From JAXMAZ01 sp046350115 (GTDB lineage Bacteria; Planctomycetota; Planctomycetia; Gemmatales; Gemmataceae), in the NCBI GenBank assembly GCA_046350115.1, contig JAXMAZ010000011.1, positions 62,001-126,000 of the forward strand: DNA of 64,000 nt, given 5' to 3'. The notes below the pieces were generated by a model. It made no database searches and was not told the DNA's origin. It saw only the letters and a program-made list of their open reading frames with translations. Made by a program: the position numbers and the translations under genes. This document shows positions 1 through 8,062 of the stretch, in pieces. How positions within the stretch are numbered: position 1 is the stretch's first letter; every line of letters starts with the position of its first letter.

Positions 1-4
1 ACCA

Positions 5-559
5 TCAGGCGGCCCTCTTGCGGCCGGACGCGGCCGCCTCGACACTGGTGATCAGCTCGCCGATCTTGGCGTACAACTCCTCGCCATCGACGCCGGAACG
101 GGCGATCACCTCGCACTCGTCTCGGACCCGGAACAGCGCCCTGACCTCTGCCTGGAGCCGGTCCAGACCGTCCGCGTGCCCGGAGTGCTTGGTCGTTTGG
201 AGGTGCTCGATCCGCGCCAGCACATTCGCCCGAAACTCGGCCAACTCGGGGGCCGGGTCGGCCTGCAGGGCGGCCTCCGCCTGCCGGACGGCCCGCTCAT
301 CGGCCGCCTTGGCCGCCCGCAGCTCGATCTCCGCCGCGGTGACGGCGTCCCGCGCGGCGATGTACTTCGCCCAGGTGTTGGCCAGCTCCTGGTTCACCGC
401 GGTCAGCTTGGCCTCCAGCTCCGGCCAGCCGGCTTGGAGGCGGGCGAGGCTCTGCTCACGCTGCTGCCGCAGCTCGGCCCGCGAACGGGTCGGCGGGGCG
501 GTTTGCCGGACCGGGGACGGGGCGGACGGGGTCGGGCGGAGGGCTTCGGCGACGGACAT
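5..559 (-). CDS. Phage-associated coiled-coil protein of unknown function
   Basis: The product is 184 residues, starting at MSVAEALRP. An AGGAG ribosome binding site lies just upstream, which favours this start over a longer frame reaching back into the preceding intergenic DNA. The sequence is rich in Ala, Glu, Arg and Leu, with a long predicted coiled coil at about residues 25-130 (repeats such as QREQSLARLQAGWPELEAKL). It has no signal peptide or membrane segment. It is the last leftward phage gene visible and lies downstream of the HTH and terminase small subunit genes. A structural or scaffold-like role is possible but unsupported; no family was recognised. Confidence 0.6.
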   Translation of the reverse strand: MSVAEALRPTPSAPSPVRQTAPPTRSRAELRQQREQSLARLQAGWPELEAKLTAVNQELANTWAKYIAARDAVTAAEIELRAAKAADERAVRQAEAALQADPAPELAEFRANVLARIEHLQTTKHSGHADGLDRLQAEVRALFRVRDECEVIARSGVDGEELYAKIGELITSVEAAASGRKRAA

Positions 560-653
560 GACAACTCCTGGATTTAGGAAGGTGGGCCCGTGCGACGCGG
601 ACGGAGGGGATCCAGGAACCCCCGGCCGGCCGCACGGGGCCCGTCGGGCGACG

Positions 654-908
654 TCAGGCGGTCCGGGCACCGGCCGGCACGAGGTACTGGACCCCGAGCG
701 GGACGGCGGTCGGCAGCACACCGGCCGCTCGCAACGTCCGCTCGATCTCGGGCAGGTCGGCCACCGCGAACGCCCACGCCCGGCCGATCCGCTCCGGCCG
801 GAGGATGCCCTTCTCGACCAGCGTCCGGACGGTCCGCTCGGCCAGGCCGTACCGCAGGCCGAATCCGGAAGTGGTCAGGTACTTCGGGGTGGTGTTCGGG
901 GTGTCCAT
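654..908 (-). CDS. Small helix-turn-helix (MerR/excisionase-like) DNA-binding protein
   Basis: The product is 84 residues, starting at MDTPNTTPKYLT with a GGAGG site upstream. The segment GLAERTVRTLVEKGILRPER, followed by GRAWAFAVADLPEIERTL, reads as a winged helix-turn-helix of the MerR/AlpA/excisionase type: recognition helix, then a short wing, then an LPEIERTL helix. Proteins of this kind in phages act as excision or transcription factors. It lies between the terminase small subunit gene and the coiled-coil gene. Its target is unknown, and assignment as an excisionase is not justified from sequence alone. Confidence 0.6.
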   Translation of the reverse strand: MDTPNTTPKYLTTSGFGLRYGLAERTVRTLVEKGILRPERIGRAWAFAVADLPEIERTLRAAGVLPTAVPLGVQYLVPAGARTA

Positions 909-1040
909 GGCTGCCTCCGCGGGCTGCGGAACTCCGCGTGCCGCTACGTGTACGATTGCGCACCTCGTGGACCGGCGCAAGACGGAAATGGAAACCGCCC
1001 GCACGAGGCGGGCGGCGGAGGTGCTACAGCCGGTCGGCGA

Positions 1041-1502
1041 TCAGCCGCCCGGCCTGGGTGCGAAGAAGTACGTCTCCGGATCCGGGCCGGGGCCGTCGTG
1101 GAGTAGCGGTCCGGTGTCTGCGACGAGCTGCCGGCGGGCCAGCGGGTTCAGGCCGAACCGGTCCTCGAACGTTTGCATCGCCCGACCCAGTCGAAGCATC
1201 TCCATCGAGGCCGGGTAGGGCATGTACCTGGTGGATCCGTCGACCTTCGTAGTGAAGCACCCCGGCGGGCAATCCTCCGGCCGGGTCAACTCGGCCGCGG
1301 CCAGAAAGTCCGAGCATCGTCGGTACTGCACGGTCATCCGCACGTACCGCTCGGTCGCCCCCCAGTCGGACACAGCGATGAGCCGCATGTCGGCCAGGGT
1401 GCGGCACACCCGCTTCCACACTCGCCGATGATCCCGGTCGAAGTCTCGCGGGCACGGCGGGGCGACCGGGGCGGGCCGCGGAGCATCACTCTTGCTGGGC
1501 AT
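1041..1502 (-). CDS. Phage terminase small subunit, P27 family
   Basis: The product is 153 residues, starting at MPSKSDAPRP. A longer frame exists upstream, but it is Arg/Pro-rich and looks like read-through. The body has the pattern of P27-type small terminases: RVWKRVCRTLADMRLIAVSDWGATERYV near the N-terminus, a central variable loop, and a C-terminal RFGLNPLARRQL box. The family binds the packaging site of the phage genome and recruits the large terminase ATPase/nuclease. Position next to an HNH nuclease gene matches the cos/packaging region of many HK97-type phages. The large subunit gene is expected further left, but the two visible downstream genes are not terminases. Confidence 0.7.
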   Translation of the reverse strand: MPSKSDAPRPAPVAPPCPRDFDRDHRRVWKRVCRTLADMRLIAVSDWGATERYVRMTVQYRRCSDFLAAAELTRPEDCPPGCFTTKVDGSTRYMPYPASMEMLRLGRAMQTFEDRFGLNPLARRQLVADTGPLLHDGPGPDPETYFFAPRPGG

Positions 1503-1862
1503 GACACGTCGTCCACGGGGCGAAGGGCTACCCGCAATCATCGCAGGACGCCGCGAGCCGCGCAACCCTCGCCTTGCGGTCCGAGCGGGGGTCGATCCGC
1601 ACCCGTTCGGGTCGATCCGGAGCCGCTGCACACCCCATCACGGCTGACCGCGGTCCCATTGCAGTCGACTGAACCCGTGGGAACGCCGGGAAATCGCCCC
1701 GATCGGCCATACTCTGACCACCGCCAGTGTGACCCCGAGAAGCGTTTGGCGGCGGTGGTGTATAGTCGTCTCCACTGGCGGTACATGCCTCTGACCCTCA
1801 AAAGGTGTACCCCCCATAGGGGGTGGGCATTCCATCGTCGCTTTGGTGAGGTATGGGGCGAG
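1503..1862. other. Intergenic region between HNH nuclease and terminase small subunit genes
   Basis: These 360 bases carry no convincing gene in either strand. The right side holds the terminator of the HNH gene (1797-1824). The region could contain the promoter of the terminase small subunit or a packaging (cos/pac) site, as is common next to this gene in phages, but no diagnostic motif was seen. Confidence 0.4.
1797..1824 (-). terminator. Rho-independent terminator of the HNH nuclease gene
   Basis: A short GC-rich hairpin (ACCCCC / GGGGGT arms at 1809-1814 and 1819-1824, four-base loop) lies 39 bases after the HNH stop codon. On the minus strand it is followed after a few bases by TTTT. 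Confidence 0.55.
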
Positions 1863-2621
1863 TCAATCGCTCGTCGGTGAGGTGAGGATCGGGTCGGCCG
1901 ACCCGCCCCATCCCGCGAACCAGGCGGCGATCAGGGCCGGCCACCGGTCGGCGTACCGCCCCCGGCCCGGGTCGGCCTGGCACCGGGCGAGGCACACCGC
2001 GGCCGGCGGGGCGAGTACGACCAGCTCGGCCGCCAGCCGGTCGGCCAGGGAGCGGACCTGGTGCTCCCGGGGGCTGGCGGTCAGGACGACGGCGCCGGTC
2101 ACCGCCGACTCGCCGCGGCACAGGCGGTCCAGGACGGCGTCCCGGGCGGCGGCGGCGAACGGGACGTACCGGTCGTCGGTGGCGTGGGCCGGCTGTCCGC
2201 TGAGGGCGGCGGCCAAGCTGTCCACATCCACCACCAGGAACCCCGGTCCGGCCCGGTCGCGGGCCAGGGTCGACTTGCCGGCCCCGGGCGGGCCGGCGAT
2301 CAGGACCACCGGGACGGGCGGCCGCTGCCAGCCGAACGTGGCGGTCTCCCGGACCGTCTTTTTCGAGTGGCACGACTTGCAAAGGGCCATCAAATTCTCG
2401 TGGTCGAACCGGGGTCCGCCCCGCTCGATGCGGCGGACGTGGTCGACCTCGGTGGCGGCGGTGAGGACGCCGGCCTGTGAGCACTGCTCGCACTCCGGGT
2501 GGTCGGCCAGGTAGGCCAGACGGCACCGGTCCCAGTCGGGGCCGTATCCGCGGCGGGACGGGGACGGGCGGGCCGCGGCCGGCGGGGCGGGCGGCTGGTG
2601 GCGGGGCGGGCGGTAGGGCAT
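1863..2621 (-). CDS. HNH endonuclease fused to a P-loop kinase/ATPase-like domain
   Basis: The product is 252 residues, starting at MPYRPPRHQP with an AGGAG site upstream; the longer frame upstream lacks protein-like sequence. Residues about 25-90 are an HNH nuclease: zinc-type cysteines in CEQC (44-47) and CKSC (81-84), catalytic EVDHV (D60, H61), and HENL. Residues about 104-250 form a second domain with a Walker A motif (GPPGAGKST, 110-118) and a following VDVD, resembling small nucleoside/polynucleotide kinase-type P-loop proteins. HNH nucleases next to terminase genes assist DNA packaging cleavage in several phages. The C-terminal P-loop domain is unusual and its substrate is unknown. 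Confidence 0.72.
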   Translation of the reverse strand: MPYRPPRHQPPAPPAAARPSPSRRGYGPDWDRCRLAYLADHPECEQCSQAGVLTAATEVDHVRRIERGGPRFDHENLMALCKSCHSKKTVRETATFGWQRPPVPVVLIAGPPGAGKSTLARDRAGPGFLVVDVDSLAAALSGQPAHATDDRYVPFAAAARDAVLDRLCRGESAVTGAVVLTASPREHQVRSLADRLAAELVVLAPPAAVCLARCQADPGRGRYADRWPALIAAWFAGWGGSADPILTSPTSD

Positions 2622-2716
2622 GACGGAAACTCCTGTGGTGACTGATCGCGGCAGTGACATATGGCTGTCACTGACTGGGCAGCAGGGCGGGAGAGCCGTC
2701 CGTGAATCGTCCCGGG

Positions 2717-2926
2717 TCAAGGCGTGCGACTGGTCGTTCCGTCGCCCGGCAACACCTGGCCGACGAACCGCACCTCCCGGCTCTCGTGCTTCGAGTACGA
2801 CCACGTCGCCTTCGTCACCTCGAGCACCCCGAGCGTCACCAGCCGCTTGAACACCCGGCTGGCGGTCATCGGGGTGGGCTTCCTGCTCCGCTGGCTGTAG
2901 TGGGCGTTTGGCCCGCCGGCATACAC
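2717..2926 (-). CDS. Short winged-helix-like ORF, possible gene remnant
   Basis: An ORF of 69 codons begins with GTG. An in-frame TAG lies six codons earlier, and the frame is protein-like on both sides of the start. The sequence MTASRVFKRLVTLGVLEVTKATWSYSKHES (read in two adjoining pieces) resembles the end of a winged helix with a basic recognition helix. No good ribosome binding site precedes the GTG. It may be a small DNA-binding protein or the surviving C-terminus of a larger phage replication or regulatory protein. Confidence 0.35.
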   Translation of the reverse strand: MYAGGPNAHYSQRSRKPTPMTASRVFKRLVTLGVLEVTKATWSYSKHESREVRFVGQVLPGDGTTSRTP

Positions 2927-2970
2927 CTCGGGCGTCTTGAGCTACAACCCTGGCTGTCCTCTCACTGGGG

Positions 2971-3420
2971 TCAGGCCGGGCCATCGGTCGGGACACCCGG
3001 CAGGAACGGGAACAGGAGCGGCCGGGCGGAGGCGTAGGCCCGCTCGCCGGTCAGCAGCGGGAACAGGTGGTTGTAGCCGCCGGCGTAGGCCGCCCGGGTG
3101 ATTAGCATCGCCTCAACCTCCTGCCGGTCAGGCGGCAGCCGGCCGACCCACTCGGCCCGGGCGGCGGTGAACCGGCCGGCCGCGGCGACGCAGTCGGCCG
3201 CCGTACCGACCCCGCGCGGCGGCAACGGCGGGTGGAACCCGGCCGGCTCGCGATACCAGCCGACCAGCTGCTTCAGTCGGGGCTTGTGAACCCGGGCCCA
3301 CCGCTGCAGGGCGGCATGGTAGGCGAACCACACCCGCCGGCCGTCGGCGGCCACGTCGGCGGCCAGCTCCTCGAGCCGGGGCTCCAGTCGGACCAGGTCA
3401 TCGAACGTCAGGGGCATCAT
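2971..3420 (-). CDS. Phage-associated protein of unknown function
   Basis: The product is 149 residues, with two adjacent ATG codons at 3420 and 3417. It is mostly helical, with aromatic-rich stretches (FAYHAALQRWARVHKPRLKQ; GYNHLFPLL). No catalytic motif, signal peptide or membrane segment was found. It lies 56 bases downstream of the dnaB-type helicase gene on the same strand and is probably co-transcribed with it, suggesting a role in phage DNA metabolism. No family was recognised. Confidence 0.55.
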   Translation of the reverse strand: MMPLTFDDLVRLEPRLEELAADVAADGRRVWFAYHAALQRWARVHKPRLKQLVGWYREPAGFHPPLPPRGVGTAADCVAAAGRFTAARAEWVGRLPPDRQEVEAMLITRAAYAGGYNHLFPLLTGERAYASARPLLFPFLPGVPTDGPA

Positions 3421-3476
3421 GGGTGTCGCTCTCGTGGGGTGACTTCGGGGCTGTCATGCGGCGTCGGTCGCCTGGC

Positions 3477-4793
3477 TCAGAGCAGGGCCGGTTCCTCGAA
3501 CCGGACGTACGGCCGGACGTAGTCCAGCTCGACCGTCCCCTTCGGCCCGTTCCGCTGTTTCCCGATGATCACGTTGATCCGCTGCCGGGCGCTGCGGGGC
3601 TCGTGCCTCTCGGGGTGGAGCAGGAGCACAATGTCCGCGTCCTGCTCGATCTCGCCCGAGTCCCGCAGGTCGCTCAGCCGGGGCTTACCGTCCGGCCGAT
3701 CCTCCACCTCCCGGTTCAACTGGCAGAGCAGGACGAACGGCACCCCGCACTGGCGGGCGAGCAGCTTCAGCGCCTTGGTGGTCGCCCCGACCTGCAGGTG
3801 GTGCCGCTCGGCCTTGGCGTGCCTGATCAGCTGCAGGTAGTCGATGAGCACCAGCCCGACCCGCTTCTGACGGACCAGCCGGCGGACGGCGGCGGCGATC
3901 GACCCCGGGGACTGGTCCGGCCGGTCGTCGACGTACACGGCCGCGTCCGCCGGCCGGCCCCGGGCGGCCCGCAGCTTCTGGAGCTCGCCCTCGTCGACCG
4001 TCCCGGCCGTCACCTTGTGCAGCGGGACGGACGCCCGGCCACACAGCACCCGGTCGGCGATCTCGTCCCGGCTCATCTCGAGGGAGAACACCAAGGCGGG
4101 GACGCCGTTCGCCGCGGCGGACACCATGAGCGACCCGAGGAACGCCGTCTTCCCGACGCTCGGCCGGGCGGCCAGGATGGTCAAGGACCCCGGCCGGAGC
4201 TTGACGTACTGGTCGAGGGCGTGGAACCCGGTCGGCACCCACGGCGTCGGGTCCGCCCCGTTGGCCTTGGCCTCCGCCCGGTCGACGGCGTCGGACACCG
4301 CTGAGTCCAGCCGGACCATCGCGGTGTTCCGGCCCCGGTCGCCGATGGCCAGCACCGCCCGCTCGGCCGCGGCCAGCAGCTCGTCCGGCGGCTCGGCCTC
4401 GTGGTAGGCGTCCCGGACGACCGTGGTGCAGGTGTGGATGAGCTGCCGGTACACCGCCTTGTCCCGGACGGTCTTGGCGTAGTACTCGGCGTTGGCGGCG
4501 GTCGGGGCGGCGTCCCACAGCTCGGTCAGGAACGGCACCCCGCCGACGTCGTCCAGCCGGCCGGCGGCCTTGAGCCGCTCGTGGACGGTGATCACGTCGA
4601 TCGGCTCGCCGGTGCGGGCCAGGTCGGCCATGGCCGACCAGATGCGGCCGGCGTGGTCGTGGTAGAAGTCGCCGGCGGAGACGATCGCCGCGACGTCGTC
4701 GAACACGGCCGGGTCGCGGAAGACGCTGCCGATGAGGGCGTGCTCGGCCGCCTTGCTGTGGGGCGGGAGCCGGCCGGCGAACGGGTCGGACAT
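3477..4793 (-). CDS. Replicative DNA helicase, DnaB type (phage-encoded)
   Basis: The product is 438 residues, starting at MSDPFAGRLPPHSKAAEHALIG with a GGAGG site eight bases upstream. Residues 10-115 are the DnaB N-terminal domain and about 185-435 the RecA-like core: Walker A in ARPSVGKTAF (209-218), Walker B in LVLIDYLQLI (D318), and the DnaB motif CQLNREVEDRPDGKPRLSDL followed by IEQDADIVLLL. The enzyme unwinds DNA at the replication fork as a hexamer. It is slightly short for a chromosomal DnaB but typical of phage copies. It sits 20 bases downstream of the replication-initiation gene, so the two probably form the phage replication module. Confidence 0.93.
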   Translation of the reverse strand: MSDPFAGRLPPHSKAAEHALIGSVFRDPAVFDDVAAIVSAGDFYHDHAGRIWSAMADLARTGEPIDVITVHERLKAAGRLDDVGGVPFLTELWDAAPTAANAEYYAKTVRDKAVYRQLIHTCTTVVRDAYHEAEPPDELLAAAERAVLAIGDRGRNTAMVRLDSAVSDAVDRAEAKANGADPTPWVPTGFHALDQYVKLRPGSLTILAARPSVGKTAFLGSLMVSAAANGVPALVFSLEMSRDEIADRVLCGRASVPLHKVTAGTVDEGELQKLRAARGRPADAAVYVDDRPDQSPGSIAAAVRRLVRQKRVGLVLIDYLQLIRHAKAERHHLQVGATTKALKLLARQCGVPFVLLCQLNREVEDRPDGKPRLSDLRDSGEIEQDADIVLLLHPERHEPRSARQRINVIIGKQRNGPKGTVELDYVRPYVRFEEPALL

Positions 4794-4813
4794 GGTGTCC
4801 CTCCGGTGTGGGG

Positions 4814-5638
4814 TTAGAAGTCGGTGCAATCGGACGCCGTGTGGCCGGCGGGCGGGAATAGCCCGGCCCCCCGGCCGTTTTCCTGCGCCCTGGACATCCA
4901 GCTGAACAAGAACCGCATCATCCCCTTCGCCGTCTTCCGCCGGCTCGGGTTGGCCTTTAGCCATATCTGGGCCTTGCGGCACTCGGCGATGATGTCGAGG
5001 TGGGGGAACGCGGAGGACAGCTCGCCGATTTTGGCGCGGTGCATGTACCAGCGCTTTTCCCGGCCGACGGTCGAGAACGACATGACCACCTGCCCGGGGG
5101 AAGGATTGCCGCCGGCCTCCTCGTCGGCTGTCGGGTCAACATGGCCGGTCGGCCCGGACGCCGGCTCGGCCGGCTCCGGGCTATCTGATATCGTCTCCGT
5201 CTCCGTCTCCGCCTCCGAGCGCGGATGCACTGCGTCTGCGCTGCCTCCGTTGAGCGGCTGCGACGCATCCGCACTACACGTGCGGTGCGGCTGCGGTGCG
5301 TCCTCGATGTCCGGCGGCGGGGCGGGATACTTGGACGATTTGGCCCGGATGTGTTGGCCGAACTTGCGGTACAGCAGGTACGGCCGGCCGCCGACGGAGT
5401 ACGTGGCGACCAGTCCGGCCGCGACACACTCGCCGAGCCACCGCACTACGTCCGCCTCGCTGACGCGGTGCATCTGCAAGGCGAATAGCCGGGCCAGGAG
5501 GATGGCCGGCCGGCCGTCGAACCGGCCGAAGTCATCGACCGCGTTCATCAAACGGCGGTAGAAGACTTCGGCGGCCGGGTCGAGCGAGTTGACGGCGTCC
5601 GAGTCGAGGATGCCGTCACGGATGACGCGGGTCGGCAT
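4814..5638 (-). CDS. Phage replication initiation / helicase-loader-like protein
   Basis: The product is 274 residues. The N-terminal 100 residues (SDAVNSLDPAAEVFYRRLMNAVDDFGRF, then HRVSEADVVRWLGECVAAGLV) form a winged-helix DNA-binding domain of the replisome-organiser type. A low-complexity acidic linker (SEAETETETIS) follows. The C-terminal part, IIAECRKAQIWLKANPSRRKTAKGMMRFLFSWMSRAQ, resembles the C-terminal helices of phage replication proteins that contact the helicase. The ribosome binding site GGAGG overlaps the end of the preceding gene, which stops one base upstream, so translation is probably coupled. The dnaB-type helicase follows directly, supporting an origin-binding and loader role. 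Confidence 0.65.
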   Translation of the reverse strand: MPTRVIRDGILDSDAVNSLDPAAEVFYRRLMNAVDDFGRFDGRPAILLARLFALQMHRVSEADVVRWLGECVAAGLVATYSVGGRPYLLYRKFGQHIRAKSSKYPAPPPDIEDAPQPHRTCSADASQPLNGGSADAVHPRSEAETETETISDSPEPAEPASGPTGHVDPTADEEAGGNPSPGQVVMSFSTVGREKRWYMHRAKIGELSSAFPHLDIIAECRKAQIWLKANPSRRKTAKGMMRFLFSWMSRAQENGRGAGLFPPAGHTASDCTDF

Positions 5639-5639
5639 G

Positions 5640-5870
5640 CTACACCTCCCCGCCCGGCAGGACGTCCGGGATGATGACGACGGTCAGTTGCCTGACGCGG
5701 ACGGGGACGGCCACCAGCTGGCCGTCCGGACAGAGGGCGTCGACGATCTGGAGGAGCAGGTGCTCGACGAAGTTGCTGCCGATCCTGTTGTGCGGCTGCG
5801 GGCCGGGCCGCCACATCGGCGGCGGGTCCCGTTCGGCTTGCGCCGACAGTTGGGTGGTGGAAGAATTCAT
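5640..5870 (-). CDS. Small phage protein of unknown function
   Basis: The product is 76 residues, starting at MNSSTTQLSA. Its stop codon is one base from the start of the replication-initiation gene, whose ribosome binding site it contains, so the two are likely translationally coupled. The central part (FVEHLLLQIVDALCPDGQLVAVPVRV) is hydrophobic but too short and interrupted to call a membrane segment. No family was recognised. Confidence 0.5.
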   Translation of the reverse strand: MNSSTTQLSAQAERDPPPMWRPGPQPHNRIGSNFVEHLLLQIVDALCPDGQLVAVPVRVRQLTVVIIPDVLPGGEV

Positions 5871-5980
5871 GGCGAGGGTTGGATTCGGGGGCCGGCGTTC
5901 CTGGCGAGGGGCGTCGGCCCCTTTCCATTTCGGTAGGCGTCTTCTCCGACAGGTGCCTGCCTGGCAGTGACTACGAACCG

Positions 5981-6178
5981 TTACCCGGCCGCCGGCTCCT
6001 TGGCCGGGCGGCGGGGGCGGCGGGTGGGCTTGCGGGTGGCCGGGGCCGGCTCGGCCTCAACGAACGCCCGAAACCACGCCGCCACCTCGGGCGGCGTGGT
6101 CGGGTCGCTGGCGGCGGCCGCGATCAGCTTGTCCAGCTCACCCCCGGCAGCGGGGGTGGTCGGCTTAGCTTGCCGCAC
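5981..6178 (-). CDS. Small phage protein of unknown function, basic C-terminus
   Basis: About 65 residues, read from a GTG at 6178 that overlaps the preceding gene by 14 bases. The in-frame sequence further upstream is a shadow of that gene. The N-terminal half (ELDKLIAAAASDPTTPPEVAAWFRAFVEAE) is helical, and the C-terminus is Arg/Lys/Pro-rich (RKPTRRPRRPAKEPAAG) and could bind nucleic acid. The start is uncertain and the function unknown. Confidence 0.4.
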   Translation of the reverse strand: MRQAKPTTPAAGGELDKLIAAAASDPTTPPEVAAWFRAFVEAEPAPATRKPTRRPRRPAKEPAAG

Positions 6179-6356
6179 GGGCCACCACCGGGGTCGAGGC
6201 CGTGATGGCGTCGAGCGGCTGGCGGTCGCGGTCCACCCGCTCGGCCAGCCGGATGAGGGTGCGGGTCCACCGCACCCGGGCGTACAGGTGGCGGAGCTCA
6301 CGCCGCAGGTGATCCGCGGGCGGTAGGCGGTCGACGGTCGGGGTCACGGTGGACAT
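6165..6356 (-). CDS. Small phage protein of unknown function
   Basis: The product is 63 residues, starting at MSTVTPTVDRLPPADHL with a GAGAGGG site upstream. The middle (RRELRHLYARVRWTRTLIRLAERVDRDR) is a strongly basic amphipathic helix. It overlaps the following small gene by 14 bases, so the pair is likely one translational unit. No family was recognised. Confidence 0.5.
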   Translation of the reverse strand: MSTVTPTVDRLPPADHLRRELRHLYARVRWTRTLIRLAERVDRDRQPLDAITASTPVVARAAS

Positions 6357-6472
6357 GCTCGGCCCTCTCGGTCTGTCCCGAGTATTCGGCCGGGCATGGC
6401 GTGCGGCATCCGGTACGATCCGGTACAGAGGATCAGTCCGGTACAGATCGGGTACGGCGACAGATGTGACGG

Positions 6473-7333
6473 CTATGCGGACGGGTCGGCGATTCGGTAG
6501 ATGGCTAGGGCACCCCGGACGGCCTTCCCCGGCCTGACGATGTACCCCTCAAGTCCCTTCCGTCGGGCGAGCCGGGAGATAGCGTTCTTCGCGTTTACCG
6601 TGACCGCCTCGTCGAGTTTCTCCGCGATCAGCCCGTCCGGGTAATGTGTGATCAGCACCGCCGCCACCTGCTTCTCGGCATCGCTGATATTGACCGTCCT
6701 GCCGGTCTTCAGGATGACCACCTCCCAGCTTGCGCTCAGTCCCCGTCGGATCTCCAGAGGGCAGCGCTGGAGGGTCGGTGTCGGTGGTAGATCGGACTCT
6801 GGCGATGAGGGCAGGGCCGTCTGGCGCGTGGCGCCAGGCTGAGGCGCCATAGAGACGTACACCCCATTCCCGGCGATCGCCTTCAGGATGACGGCCAGCA
6901 TCATCGGAGCGTTGCCCAGGGCGTCGTCAGTCAGGATGGTATGAGTCAGCTCGGCGACGTCCTGTCCGGCCGCCAGACGGTCGACCATTAGCCACGCGGT
7001 GTCGTACTGCGCCCGGGCCAGTTCCTTCTGTCGACCGCGCTCGTACCAGTGGCCGACGGTCTTGTACAGCTCGGCCCGGTTGAGTGCGCTGATCCGTGCG
7101 TTCCAGTAAGAGGCGGAGAGGTGCGATCCGACGGCCTTGAACTTTTTGAGGACGTCGTCCACTGCCGGCTCGTCGCCGTCGAGCCGGGAGACGACGAGCC
7201 GTTCGAGCTCGTCGACCAGCTTCTGCAGATGGTGCCGGGCGAACCACTCCCGGGTGTGATCTTCCGCCTCTGCCACGGCTACGGCCATCAGCCGGCGGGC
7301 GCGGTTGACGGGATCCTCGGTCACCTGGGACAT
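6473..7333 (-). CDS. Phage-associated protein with C-terminal winged-helix-like region
   Basis: The product is 286 residues, starting at MSQVTEDPVNRARRL; no strong ribosome binding site was seen. Residues about 1-160 are helical. After a Pro/Ser-rich linker the C-terminal 90 residues (EVVILKTGRTVNISDAEKQVAAVLI, then EKLDEAVTVNAKNAISRLARRKGLEGYIVRPGK) resemble a winged helix with a basic recognition helix. It is the second gene of the leftward early operon next to the repressor, which suggests a regulatory or replication accessory role. No named family was recognised. Confidence 0.55.
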   Translation of the reverse strand: MSQVTEDPVNRARRLMAVAVAEAEDHTREWFARHHLQKLVDELERLVVSRLDGDEPAVDDVLKKFKAVGSHLSASYWNARISALNRAELYKTVGHWYERGRQKELARAQYDTAWLMVDRLAAGQDVAELTHTILTDDALGNAPMMLAVILKAIAGNGVYVSMAPQPGATRQTALPSSPESDLPPTPTLQRCPLEIRRGLSASWEVVILKTGRTVNISDAEKQVAAVLITHYPDGLIAEKLDEAVTVNAKNAISRLARRKGLEGYIVRPGKAVRGALAIYRIADPSA

Positions 7334-7426
7334 GACGATACATCACGTGGGAACGCCCGGCACCGGCCGGGCGGAGGGGTGATGCCAGGCCCGGCCGGCC
7401 GATGCAAGGCCAACCGGACGGTGCGG

Positions 7427-7918
7427 TTAGCCTTTCTTCGGCAGCGGCTTCGCCGCCTTCTCCCGCCGCTCCGCCTGCTTCCGATCCCTCTTCCATGTGG
7501 ATCGCTCGGCATTACACCTGGCCTGCTCGCGTTCGAGCCCTCGCAGGTACTTCACGATCTCGATCGTTCGGCCCGAGACGGTGTCGGCCGACTGGTCGGG
7601 CTCGTCCACGGGGGAGACGACGCCGGAGTCCAGGGCCGAGCCGACCAGTTCGGCGTTCAGCTCCGCGGCCATCACCAGGTGCATGCGGTTCGCCCGCCAG
7701 CACTCGTCACACGTACAGTGCTCGAAGTCGCTGTAGCTAATGTTCTGGGCCAGTTCCCGGACCCGCTCCAGCAGGGCAGCCAGGGCGAACAGCTGCTTGT
7801 TCACCAGGCACGACCGCCGCTGGCTCTTGCCCTTGCGGTCCGGTTGTGCCGGCGAGGGCGCAGCGAGAACGGAGCCGGCCGGCTTGGCGCCGGCGGCCGG
7901 CAGAGTTACGGTTGACAT
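7427..7918 (-). CDS. First leftward early phage gene, Cys-containing unknown protein
   Basis: The product is 163 residues, starting at MSTVTLPAAG with an AGGAG site upstream. The middle carries a compact cysteine cluster (EHCTCDECW) that could bind zinc. The C-terminal 40 residues are a basic coiled coil (LEREQARCNAERSTWKRDRKQAERREKAAK). It is divergent from the XRE repressor gene with a 144-base gap holding a palindromic operator, the position of an early, repressor-controlled gene. No family was recognised. Confidence 0.55.
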   Translation of the reverse strand: MSTVTLPAAGAKPAGSVLAAPSPAQPDRKGKSQRRSCLVNKQLFALAALLERVRELAQNISYSDFEHCTCDECWRANRMHLVMAAELNAELVGSALDSGVVSPVDEPDQSADTVSGRTIEIVKYLRGLEREQARCNAERSTWKRDRKQAERREKAAKPLPKKG

Positions 7919-8021
7919 CGAGCCACTCCTGCCAGGGATGGGGTTCAATCGGCCGGCGGGTGTAGCAGACCCAGCCGGCCAACTTCATTTAGCGGCCGTT
8001 CCACCCGACCGCCGCATAGAC

Positions 8022-8040
8022 TGTAGCGTCATACGCTGCA
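8022..8040. promoter_or_regulatory. Palindromic operator between divergent phage genes
   Basis: The 19-base sequence TGTAGCGTCATACGCTGCA is an imperfect palindrome: eight-base arms with one mismatch around CAT. It sits 23 bases before the XRE repressor start and about 100 bases before the divergent early gene. Size and position fit an operator bound by the XRE protein as a dimer. Binding is inferred. Confidence 0.6.
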
Positions 8041-8062
8041 CTGTCAACACCGCGGGTGGGAT

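Noticed and set aside
2622..2996. Extending the HNH gene upstream to 2996
   Set aside because: The extra 125 residues are low-complexity Arg/Ala/Gly/Pro without motif, and a clear AGGAG precedes the internal ATG at 2621.
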